Positions 1-5,111 of a stretch of DNA of 6,321 nt are shown here, piece by piece. Origin of the DNA: an uncultured Oscillochloris sp. GTDB taxonomy: Bacteria > Chloroflexota > Chloroflexia > Chloroflexales > Chloroflexaceae. The notes under the pieces are model-generated. The model was given only the letters and a program-made list of their open reading frames with translations. It searched no databases and was not told where the DNA came from. Positions within the stretch are counted from its first letter, which is position 1; each line of letters opens with the position of its first letter. The stretch is taken from assembly GCA_903877945.1 (NCBI GenBank), contig CAIRFY010000275.1:1-6321 (forward strand), written 5' to 3'. The position numbers and the translations under genes were made by a program.

Positions 1-185
1 AGCAGCCCAGCCAGCCAGATCAGCCCGCCGCTGAGGTTCACCGCCCGACTGTGACGAGCGTGGCGCAGGGTGCCGAGATCGCGCCGATCCTGGCCCGCAG
101 GCTCTTCACCGATCACCCGGCGCAGCCACCATGCCCGCGCAGAGTAGTCATACTCGCCAACTTCACTGGCCCGAATCATCGGCAT
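1..185 (-). CDS. Partial CDS: N-terminus of a small putative membrane protein with a Cas4-like N-terminal motif
   Basis: The frame starts at ATG 185 (or the in-frame ATG at 179) and is open for 61 codons to the window edge, where it is cut. Residues 4-20 read IRASEVGEYDYSARAWW, followed by LRRV, a charged stretch, then GTLRHARHSRAV (about 38-49) and a hydrophobic run, NLSGGLIWLAGLL, that looks like the start of a membrane helix. The pattern 'xAS-E-xx-Y-x-Y-(C/S)-xRAWWL' followed by G-x3-H resembles the N-terminus of Cas4/RecB-type PD-(D/E)XK proteins, where the Ser here is usually the first iron-sulfur Cys. A membrane helix so soon afterwards argues against a soluble nuclease. From memory, similar small membrane proteins occur in Chloroflexota; function is unknown. 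It lies 76 nt after rseP, probably in the same transcript. No clear Shine-Dalgarno precedes either ATG, because the gap is occupied by a palindrome. The gene call is fairly firm; the function is not assigned. Confidence 0.7.
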   Translation of the reverse strand, partial: MPMIRASEVGEYDYSARAWWLRRVIGEEPAGQDRRDLGTLRHARHSRAVNLSGGLIWLAGL

Positions 186-187
186 GT

Positions 188-261
188 CAATTCAAAATGC
201 ACAATGCAAAATGCAAAATGCAACCTCCAATTTTGCATTTTGCATTGTGCATTTTGCATTG
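188..261. repeat. Long AT-rich inverted repeat (hairpin) filling the rseP-downstream gap
   Basis: Positions 193-219 and 230-256 are perfect reverse complements (27 bp). With one mismatch (192/257) the arms extend to 188 and 261, giving 32 paired positions around a 10-nt loop. Each arm is built from short units of the form TGCAAAA / TGCACAA. It starts directly next to the rseP stop codon (262-264) and ends 2 nt before the next ATG (185). Its AT-rich composition differs sharply from the GC-rich genes around it. It resembles a dispersed palindromic (MITE/REP-like) element. It has no U-tract typical of an intrinsic terminator, but as RNA it would form a very stable stem that could stabilise the 3' end of the rseP message or reduce read-through. 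Confidence 0.9.
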
Positions 262-1386
262 TTAATTCCCCAGCACCGGCGTACCCTGGATCGCGTTGAT
301 TACATCATTGACGGTGATCAGCAGCATCAGGGCCATCAGGGCGGCGAAGCCGAGAGCGTGGACGAGGGCCTCTTTCTCGGGCGGAACCTTCTTGCCGCCA
401 CGGATCCATTCGACAATGGAGAAGATGATGTGGCTACCGTCGAGGGCGGGGATAGGCAGCAGGTTGAGCAGGAAAAGATTCAGGCTCAGGATGGCCGTCA
501 GGTTCCAAAATGCCAACAAGCCACCGGGTTGCTGGATAACCTCGCCCGTCGCCCGAGCAATCCCCACCGGGCCAATCGGCTGGCTGGCGGCTGGGGACGA
601 CGGGGAGAAGATGCCCATGATCGACGCCGGCAGCGATGAGAGCGACCTGAGCATTTGACTCGTGAGAGCAATGCTGTCGCTCACCCCACGCCCCGCCGCC
701 GCTATCGGGCTTACCGGCTTGTGGACGGTCTTTTGCGAGTAGCTAAATCCAAAGCCAAGATTGTAGCGTGTGCCATCAGGCGCAGACCAGGGGCCGGGCG
801 TCACTTTGAGCATGATCTCCTTGCCGTCGCGCAGCACCACCGCATCTAGCGTGCGCCCCTGGCTGGCCTGGGCGGTCTTCGGGACGAGCGCGCTGTCAGT
901 CATCTCCTGGCCATCGAGGCGAATGAGTTCATCGCCCTTCTGAAAACCAGCGATGGCGGCGGGCGTAGTGGCGTACACATCGCCGATATACTGGCCTCCC
1001 GACGGCGTCGGCACACCCTGGATCATAAAGATCACCGACAGGATGACCATCGCCAAAAGCAGGTTCATCAGCGGGCCCGCCACCATCACCAGGATCTTAC
1101 GCCAGGGCGTGGCGGCGGCCAGGCTGCCACCCGCACCATAGAGGCTATCCTGCCCCTCGTCGCTATTAGCGAAGCGCACGAAACCGCCGAGGGGCAGCCA
1201 GTTCAGCGTATACTTCACGCCGCCGCGCTCGAACATGACCAGGGCACGCGGGGGGTAGCCAATGCCGAACTCCTCGACCTTGATCCCCATCCAGATCGCG
1301 CAGACGAAGTGACCGATCTCGTGGACAACCACCAGCAGGCCAAGCATGAGCAGGAAGGCGCCAATAGAGAGCAACGTCGTAACCAT
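262..1386 (-). CDS. rseP: RseP/RIP-type site-2 zinc metalloprotease with PDZ domain
   Basis: A 374-residue intramembrane protease of peptidase family M50, which cleaves membrane-anchored substrates (in E. coli the anti-sigma factor RseA) within the bilayer. Seen here: a first membrane helix with the zinc motif HEIGH at residues 22-26 (two His ligands and catalytic Glu23); a following LNWLPLGGFV segment (61-70) typical of the membrane re-entrant hairpin; a second helix at about 97-122; one PDZ domain at about 130-200 (AAIAGFQKGDELIRLDGQ); and the second catalytic motif NLLPIPALDG at 308-317, whose Asp is the third zinc ligand. A last helix is at about 342-362. The start at 1386 puts HEIGH at the usual distance from the N-terminus. 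An in-frame ATG at 1446 would add 20 residues encoded largely by a palindromic element, so it was not chosen. GGAG sits 10 nt before 1386. It follows cdsA, as in many bacteria, and probably has its own promoter inside the end of cdsA. Confidence 0.95.
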   Translation of the reverse strand: MVTTLLSIGAFLLMLGLLVVVHEIGHFVCAIWMGIKVEEFGIGYPPRALVMFERGGVKYTLNWLPLGGFVRFANSDEGQDSLYGAGGSLAAATPWRKILVMVAGPLMNLLLAMVILSVIFMIQGVPTPSGGQYIGDVYATTPAAIAGFQKGDELIRLDGQEMTDSALVPKTAQASQGRTLDAVVLRDGKEIMLKVTPGPWSAPDGTRYNLGFGFSYSQKTVHKPVSPIAAAGRGVSDSIALTSQMLRSLSSLPASIMGIFSPSSPAASQPIGPVGIARATGEVIQQPGGLLAFWNLTAILSLNLFLLNLLPIPALDGSHIIFSIVEWIRGGKKVPPEKEALVHALGFAALMALMLLITVNDVINAIQGTPVLGN

Positions 1387-1417
1387 AAGTAGGGTGCTCC
1401 GCAGGGATATAACAACG

Positions 1418-1439
1418 GAGGCGGGCATGCGCCCGCCTC
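1418..1439. repeat. GC-rich palindrome in the cdsA-rseP gap
   Basis: GAGGCGGGC at 1418-1426 and its exact reverse complement at 1431-1439 form a 9-bp perfect stem around the loop ATGC. It lies between the predicted transcription start of the internal rseP promoter (about 1450) and the rseP ATG at 1386, so it would fold in the rseP leader 32 nt upstream of the start codon. The minus-strand sequence after it (CGTTGTTATATCC) has no run of T, so it is not a convincing intrinsic terminator. It looks like a short extragenic palindromic repeat. Confidence 0.85.
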
Positions 1440-1456
1440 TAGCCATCTCTGCTTAA

Positions 1457-1485
1457 AGTGTACCTGATCACGATTTGAGTGTCAA
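1457..1485 (-). promoter_or_regulatory. Putative sigma-70-type internal promoter for rseP
   Basis: Reading the minus strand, a perfect -35 box TTGACA (1485-1480) is followed after exactly 17 nt by TACACT (1462-1457; 4 of 6 matches to TATAAT). Predicted transcription start is near 1450, giving a leader of about 64 nt to the rseP ATG. The -35 box overlaps the last codons of cdsA (Leu-Thr-Leu-Lys-Ser-stop), so part of the match may be due to coding. The spacing and position just before rseP make it a good candidate for separate rseP expression. Confidence 0.55.
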
Positions 1486-2361
1486 CAGAACCAGATAGTA
1501 GATCACAGGGGCGGTAAAGAGTAACGAGTCGATCCGGTCAAGGATGCCGCCGTGGCCAGGGATAAGCTGGCCCGAGTCTTTGATCCCGATCTGGCGCTTG
1601 ATCAGTGACTCGACCAGATCACCAAGGGGACCCACCACACCAGCGGTAGCTCCAATCAGGACGGCAGCGGTGTAGCTGATCGGTAGCCCCAGGATGGCCA
1701 CGGCGAGCATCGCGGAGAGTGCCGAGGCCACGAAGCCGCCGACGGCTCCCTCCCAACTCTTCTTTGGGCTGAGGATGGGGGCCATCTTGTGGCGACCAAT
1801 GGCCCGGCCCACAAAGAAGGCGGCGGTATCCTGGAGCCACGTCACAGCGAGAACAAGAAAAATCCAGGATGTGCCCGGTGGAATGTGCAGGAGTGTCAGC
1901 CAGCCGCCGTGCAGGGGTGTATGAATCTGGCCGAGCAGGATGAAGTAACTGAGCAGACCACCAACATAGTAGGCTCCGCCGAAGGTGAGCGCCCAGCTTT
2001 CCAGGCTGCTGCTGCGGTCGCCGGGAAGTAGTTCGTAGGTCAGGCTACCAATGATCGACAGACAGATGATGGCCCCGCTGAGGTCAAAAGTTATGGTCGG
2101 CTGGAGTGCAGCGGCGGCGCAGAGCGTCAGACTAATCAGCAGGCCCACCCACAGGCGTGGGGCATAGCCGCCTTGGCGCATGATCCCGGCGAGTTCGAAC
2201 ATTGCGAGGACAATGCAAAGCCCGACCAAGATCGCCGTAGACCATGGCCACCAGGCGGCGGCGATGACAATCGGGATCAGGACGCTGACGCTGGCGACGC
2301 GGAGCGCCAGGGAGCTAGCTCTGCTCGGGGAGTCCGCCGAAGCGGCGTTCGCGCCGTCCAT
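1468..2361 (-). CDS. cdsA: Phosphatidate cytidylyltransferase (CDP-diglyceride synthase)
   Basis: A 297-residue integral membrane enzyme that converts phosphatidic acid and CTP to CDP-diacylglycerol and pyrophosphate, the precursor of the major phospholipids. The family signature (S-x-x-K-R-x4-K-D-x-G-x2-x-P-x-H-G-G-x-x-D-R-x-D) is complete at residues 252-278, including KRQIGIKDSG and GHGGILDRID. The conserved block before it, QDTAAFFVGRAIGRHK followed by SPKKSWEGAVGG, spans 177-209. Several hydrophobic helices precede these motifs from residue 22 onward. The ATG at 2361 overlaps the 3' end of uppS by 47 nt. No later ATG/GTG/TTG lies before the first helix, and the upstream ATG at 2433 would extend deep into uppS, so 2361 is preferred. 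No strong Shine-Dalgarno is visible, so translational coupling with uppS is likely. uppS-cdsA adjacency is a widespread arrangement. Confidence 0.95.
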   Translation of the reverse strand: MDGANAASADSPSRASSLALRVASVSVLIPIVIAAAWWPWSTAILVGLCIVLAMFELAGIMRQGGYAPRLWVGLLISLTLCAAAALQPTITFDLSGAIICLSIIGSLTYELLPGDRSSSLESWALTFGGAYYVGGLLSYFILLGQIHTPLHGGWLTLLHIPPGTSWIFLVLAVTWLQDTAAFFVGRAIGRHKMAPILSPKKSWEGAVGGFVASALSAMLAVAILGLPISYTAAVLIGATAGVVGPLGDLVESLIKRQIGIKDSGQLIPGHGGILDRIDSLLFTAPVIYYLVLLTLKS

Positions 2362-3043
2362 AGTCTCGTATTGCCTGATGGATATGCTCGGGTTGGAAAT
2401 CGGGCCAGAGTACCGGCGTAACCCAGTACTCACTGTAGGCCGCCTGCCAGATCAAAAAGTTTGAGATGCGCCGCTCACCGCTGGTGCGGATGACGATATC
2501 GGGGTCGGGCATCCCGCTGGTGTACAAGTGATCGTTGATCAGTTGCTCGTCGATCTGATCAGGGCTGACACCCTGCGCTACCAGATCACGCACCGCATCG
2601 ACAATATCCGCACGCCCACCATAGTTAAAGGCGACGGCCAGGGTCAGCCCAGTATTCCGATGCGTGAGGTCGATAGCGTGCTGCACCTTGCGGCGCAGGC
2701 GGGCGCTGAGCCCATCGAGTCGCCCGAGGTGCCGCAGCCTCACGTGCTGCTCGTGCAGGTTCCGGGTTTCGCGGTCGATGAAGTCGCCAAGGATTTGCAT
2801 CAGCCCCTGAACTTCTAGGGATGGCCGGGTCCAGTTCTCGGTGGAGAACGCATAGATCGTCAGGTAGCGCACGCCAATCGCATCGCACTCCTTGATGATT
2901 GCGCGGATATTCTCGGTGCCGGCGCGGTGCCCGGCCATGCGCGGCAGGCCGCGCTGCTTCGCCCAGCGTCCGTTCCCATCCATAATGATGGCGATATGGG
3001 CGGGGATGCGCGTTCCTTCGAGCGGGCTCTCGGTGCTGCTCAT
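2315..3043 (-). CDS. uppS: Isoprenyl transferase (di-trans,poly-cis-undecaprenyl diphosphate synthase)
   Basis: A 242-residue cis-prenyltransferase that condenses isopentenyl diphosphate onto farnesyl diphosphate to make the C55 lipid carrier for peptidoglycan and other wall polymers. Family landmarks: HIAIIMDGNGRWA at 16-28 with the catalytic Asp22 and phosphate-binding GNGR; H39-R40 in MAGHRAG; YAFSTENW at 64-71; FNYGGRADI at 139-147; and the C-terminal signature DPDIVIRTSGERRISNFLIW at 180-199, followed by AYSEYW (202-207). Length fits the family (about 240-260). The start is ATG 3043, preceded closely by AGAAGG, only 2 nt from the ATG. It follows frr after a 57-nt gap in which only a weak 7-bp stem with one bulge (3054-3061/3078-3084) can be drawn, and it overlaps cdsA. 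It probably acts at the cytoplasmic membrane surface. Confidence 0.96.
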   Translation of the reverse strand: MSSTESPLEGTRIPAHIAIIMDGNGRWAKQRGLPRMAGHRAGTENIRAIIKECDAIGVRYLTIYAFSTENWTRPSLEVQGLMQILGDFIDRETRNLHEQHVRLRHLGRLDGLSARLRRKVQHAIDLTHRNTGLTLAVAFNYGGRADIVDAVRDLVAQGVSPDQIDEQLINDHLYTSGMPDPDIVIRTSGERRISNFLIWQAAYSEYWVTPVLWPDFQPEHIHQAIRDYGRRERRFGGLPEQS

Positions 3044-3100
3044 GGCCTTCTCTGATCCGCTATCGAGGAGCGAAGCCAGCGATCCCGTGCTGCCCCGGTG

Positions 3101-3658
3101 CTACACGACAAGGACTTCCGCCTCTTTATCAGCGCCAATCTGGTCGAGGTCTTTCATGGTGCGGTCGGTAAGCTGCTGAACCCGCTCCTGGCCACGGTGC
3201 TGGTCGTCCTCGCTGATCAGCTTCTCGGCTTCCATCTGCTTGAGGTCGTCGATCGCCTCGCGGCGCTGGTTGCGCACCGAAACCTTCAACTCCTCAAGCC
3301 GGTGGCGCACCATCTTGACCATCTCGCGGCGGCGCTCCTCGGTGAGTTGGGGCACAGCCAGACGGATCACGCGCCCGTCGTTGCCTGGGTTAATCCCGAG
3401 ATCTGAATTCTGGATAGCCTTCTCAATCACCTTGATCATACCATTATCGAAGGGCTGGATTACAATCAGCCGTGACTCGGGCACGCTGATGTTGGCCAGT
3501 TGGTTCAGCGGCATAGGTGCGCCGTATGCCTCGACTTGTAGGTGTTCGACCATGCCGGACGATGCACGACCGGTGCGGATCGTTGCGAGGTTATGCTTGA
3601 GGGCCTCGGTGGCCTTTTTCATGCTCGCCTCAAACTCGCGCAGGACATCGTTGATCAT
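3101..3658 (-). CDS. frr: Ribosome recycling factor
   Basis: A 185-residue protein that, with EF-G, splits the post-termination ribosome so it can be reused. The full family layout is present: N-terminal helix with LATIRTGRAS (24-33), the beta-rich domain II at about 34-103 (VEAYGAPMPLNQLANISVPE), then NDGRVIRLAVPQLTEERR (93-110), the helix carrying VRNQRREA (128-135) with conserved arginines, and the C-terminal helix ending KEAEVLVV. Length equals the normal 185. The start is ATG 3658, which shares one base with the pyrH stop (TGATG), with AGGAGG 6 nt upstream. A GTG at 3661 would add one residue but lies only 3 nt from that ribosome site. The overlap implies coupled translation with pyrH. 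Confidence 0.97.
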   Translation of the reverse strand: MINDVLREFEASMKKATEALKHNLATIRTGRASSGMVEHLQVEAYGAPMPLNQLANISVPESRLIVIQPFDNGMIKVIEKAIQNSDLGINPGNDGRVIRLAVPQLTEERRREMVKMVRHRLEELKVSVRNQRREAIDDLKQMEAEKLISEDDQHRGQERVQQLTDRTMKDLDQIGADKEAEVLVV

Positions 3659-4392
3659 CACGCGCCTCCTGGATCATTACTTACGAGTGTGCCCACGCGC
3701 TCACCCATCACGATCCGCTCGATCGTGCCGGCCGCAAGGGCGTTAAAAACGATGATCGGAATAGCATTATCCATACAAAAGGTGAGGGCGGTGCTATCCA
3801 TCACCGCAAGCCCCCGGTTCAGCGTGTCCATATAGGTGATGTGATCAAAGCGGGTGGCGTTCGGGTCGAGGCGCGGGTCGGCGCTATAGACACCATCGAC
3901 GCCATTCTTCGCCATGAGGATCACCTCGGCGTGAACCTCAACGGCGCGCAAGGCGGCCGCCGAGTCGGTGGTGAAGTAAGGGTTGCCGGTGCCGCCGCCG
4001 AGGATCACCACCCGGCCCTTCTCCATATGCCGTGTGGCCCGTCGCCGAATGTAAGGTTCCGCCACCTCGTCCATCTGCATGGCCGTCATTGCACGCGTGT
4101 CGAGTCCGTGGCGCTCAAGCACATCTTGCATCGCCAGGGCGTTGATCACCGTGGCGAGCATGCCCATATAGTGCGACTGCGCCGTATCCATGCCACGCTC
4201 AATCGACTGATTGCCGCGCCAGATATTTCCGCCGCCGATTACCACGGCAATCTCAACACCGTGCTTCACGACCTTCTCGATCTCTTGGGCCAGGAAATCG
4301 AGCATCTCATAGCTGACGCTCTCACCGTCATCGCCCTTGATCTGCTCACCGCTCAGCTTGATCAGGATGCGCCGATATTTTGGCTCTTGCAT
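3658..4392 (-). CDS. pyrH: Uridylate kinase (UMP kinase)
   Basis: A 244-residue cytoplasmic enzyme that phosphorylates UMP to UDP with ATP; bacterial PyrH belongs to the amino acid kinase fold family and is hexameric. Motifs: KLSGE (12-16) for the phosphate of ATP, VIGGGNIWRG (51-60), D69 in the region that contacts UMP, LGGGTGNPYFTTD (131-143), and MAKNGVDGVYSADP (160-173) for nucleotide binding. Length is usual for the family. The start at 4392 (MQEPKYRRILIKLSGE) is chosen because the upstream ATG at 4422 would encode ten residues from an intergenic inverted repeat. No clear Shine-Dalgarno precedes 4392, so initiation may depend on how the upstream hairpin folds. It sits 84 nt after tsf, and its stop overlaps the frr start by 1 nt. 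The tsf-pyrH-frr order is widely conserved. Confidence 0.97.
   Translation of the reverse strand: MQEPKYRRILIKLSGEQIKGDDGESVSYEMLDFLAQEIEKVVKHGVEIAVVIGGGNIWRGNQSIERGMDTAQSHYMGMLATVINALAMQDVLERHGLDTRAMTAMQMDEVAEPYIRRRATRHMEKGRVVILGGGTGNPYFTTDSAAALRAVEVHAEVILMAKNGVDGVYSADPRLDPNATRFDHITYMDTLNRGLAVMDSTALTFCMDNAIPIIVFNALAAGTIERIVMGERVGTLVSNDPGGA
3665..3670 (-). promoter_or_regulatory. Shine-Dalgarno site of frr inside the end of pyrH
   Basis: AGGAGG reads on the minus strand within the last codons of pyrH (Pro-Gly-Gly-Ala). It stands 6 nt before ATG 3658 and only 3 nt before GTG 3661, which decides the start in favour of the ATG. Confidence 0.8.
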
Positions 4393-4405
4393 AGGATATG
4401 AAGAA

Positions 4406-4467
4406 GGCAGGAGGCAGGGCATAGTTAGCAGGCACCAACACCTGCTTCCTGTCTCCCACCTCCCGCC
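4406..4467. repeat. Long imperfect inverted repeat in the tsf-pyrH gap
   Basis: On the transcribed (minus) strand, 4467-4455 can pair with 4418-4406 as a 13-bp stem with three G-U wobbles (GGCGGGAGG against CCTCCTGCC, then UGGG against CCUG-type pairs). After a symmetric 8x8-nt internal loop, AGCAGG (4446-4441) pairs perfectly with CCTGCT (4432-4427) around an 8-nt loop. The plus strand also shows a 7-bp direct repeat (GGCAGGA/GGCAGGG, 4406-4419). The element takes up most of the gap and ends 14 nt before the pyrH ATG, where a ribosome binding site would be expected. It could affect pyrH translation or message processing. There is no U-tract, so it is not an intrinsic terminator. Confidence 0.7.
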
Positions 4468-4476
4468 CTCTGAATG

Positions 4477-5004
4477 TTAGGCGCCAACTTCGTAGCGCAC
4501 AAAGCGGCGGACGACGATATTCTCACCCAGCTTGGCGATGGCCTCTTTCAGCTTCTCCTCGATTGTGCGCGAGGAGTCCTTGACGAAGGGCTGGGCGAGG
4601 AGCACACTCTCCTTCACAAAGTTCTCGCGGGTCAGGCCGCTCTCGGTTACCGCCTCGTCCGTCACCTCAGCCTCGGTGATATAGCGCGGGTTGAGGGCGA
4701 CGATATGCTGAGCGAGGGCGTTGGCCAAACTGCCGAACTCCTCTGTGCGGCCCACAAAGTCCGTCTCACAGTTCAGTTCGACGATACCGACGATCCGTGA
4801 GCCATAGTGGGTATAGACACCGATCAGACCCTCTTTCGCCTCGCGGCTGGCCTTCTTCGAGGCCGCCTCAATGCCGCGCTCGCGGAGGATCTCAATCGCC
4901 TTATTGATATTGCCCTCGGTCTGCTCAAGGATGTCCTTGCACTCCTTGACGCCGGCACCGGTGCGCTCACGCAGTTCTTTCACAAGCTCAATGGAAACAG
5001 CCAC
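4477..5004 (-). CDS. tsf: Elongation factor Ts (short form)
   Basis: A 175-residue guanine nucleotide exchange factor that releases GDP from EF-Tu. The N-terminal UBA-like domain reads VKELRERTGAGVKECKDILE (8-27) and ends near RERG (41-44). The family motif NCETDFVGR at 78-86 includes the Asp-Phe pair (82-83) that inserts into EF-Tu. The C-terminal block LGENIVVRRFVRYEVG (159-174) closes the core domain. At 175 residues it is much shorter than E. coli EF-Ts (about 283) and lacks the second half of the core and the coiled coil, resembling the short form known from Thermus. The first codon is GTG at 5004, with AAGGAG 7 nt upstream. It follows rpsB after a 107-nt gap that holds a strong hairpin. 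rpsB-tsf pairing is near universal in bacteria. Confidence 0.97.
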   Translation of the reverse strand: MAVSIELVKELRERTGAGVKECKDILEQTEGNINKAIEILRERGIEAASKKASREAKEGLIGVYTHYGSRIVGIVELNCETDFVGRTEEFGSLANALAQHIVALNPRYITEAEVTDEAVTESGLTRENFVKESVLLAQPFVKDSSRTIEEKLKEAIAKLGENIVVRRFVRYEVGA

Positions 5005-5011
5005 GATCCCT

Positions 5012-5017
5012 CTCCTT
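5012..5017 (-). promoter_or_regulatory. Shine-Dalgarno site of tsf
   Basis: AAGGAG on the minus strand stands 7 nt before the GTG at 5004. It supports this non-ATG start, which also gives the standard EF-Ts N-terminus (AVSIELVKELRERTG). Confidence 0.8.
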
Positions 5018-5057
5018 AAACATGAGTGCTAATGAGTTCTATTGCGTGCGTCCCGTT

Positions 5058-5087
5058 TGCCCGTATCGGCACGCGCCGACACGGGCA
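5058..5087 (-). other. Stem-loop in the rpsB-tsf intergenic RNA
   Basis: 5058-5064 pairs with 5081-5087 (TGCCCGT/ACGGGCA, 7 bp) and 5066-5070 with 5075-5079 (TCGGC/GCCGA, 5 bp) around a 4-nt loop. The single odd pair, 5065/5080, is A-C in plus-strand RNA but G-U in minus-strand RNA, so the full 13-bp stem forms only in the rpsB-tsf transcript. It is 26 nt after the rpsB stop codon. No U-tract follows. In E. coli the rpsB-tsf gap has a partial terminator that lowers tsf expression. Here a role as attenuator, processing site or mRNA stabiliser is inference. Confidence 0.75.
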
Positions 5088-5111
5088 TACAGACGCGGTC
5101 ACTGGGCGAGT

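Noticed and set aside
1..185. Functional Cas4 or CRISPR-associated gene
   Set aside because: The cluster Cys position is Ser, a membrane segment begins near residue 50, and no other cas gene or repeat array is present in the window.
184..639. Plus-strand open frames antisense to rseP and the palindrome
   Set aside because: They are shadows of rseP. They show no family motif, and their N-terminal parts translate the inverted repeat.
1387..1446. rseP start at ATG 1446
   Set aside because: The 20 extra residues are mostly encoded by the GC-rich palindrome. The first membrane helix with HEIGH sits at the usual place when starting at 1386.
4393..4422. pyrH start at ATG 4422
   Set aside because: The added residues (MPCLLPSSYP) come from the inverted repeat. 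The normal PyrH N-terminus begins at 4392.
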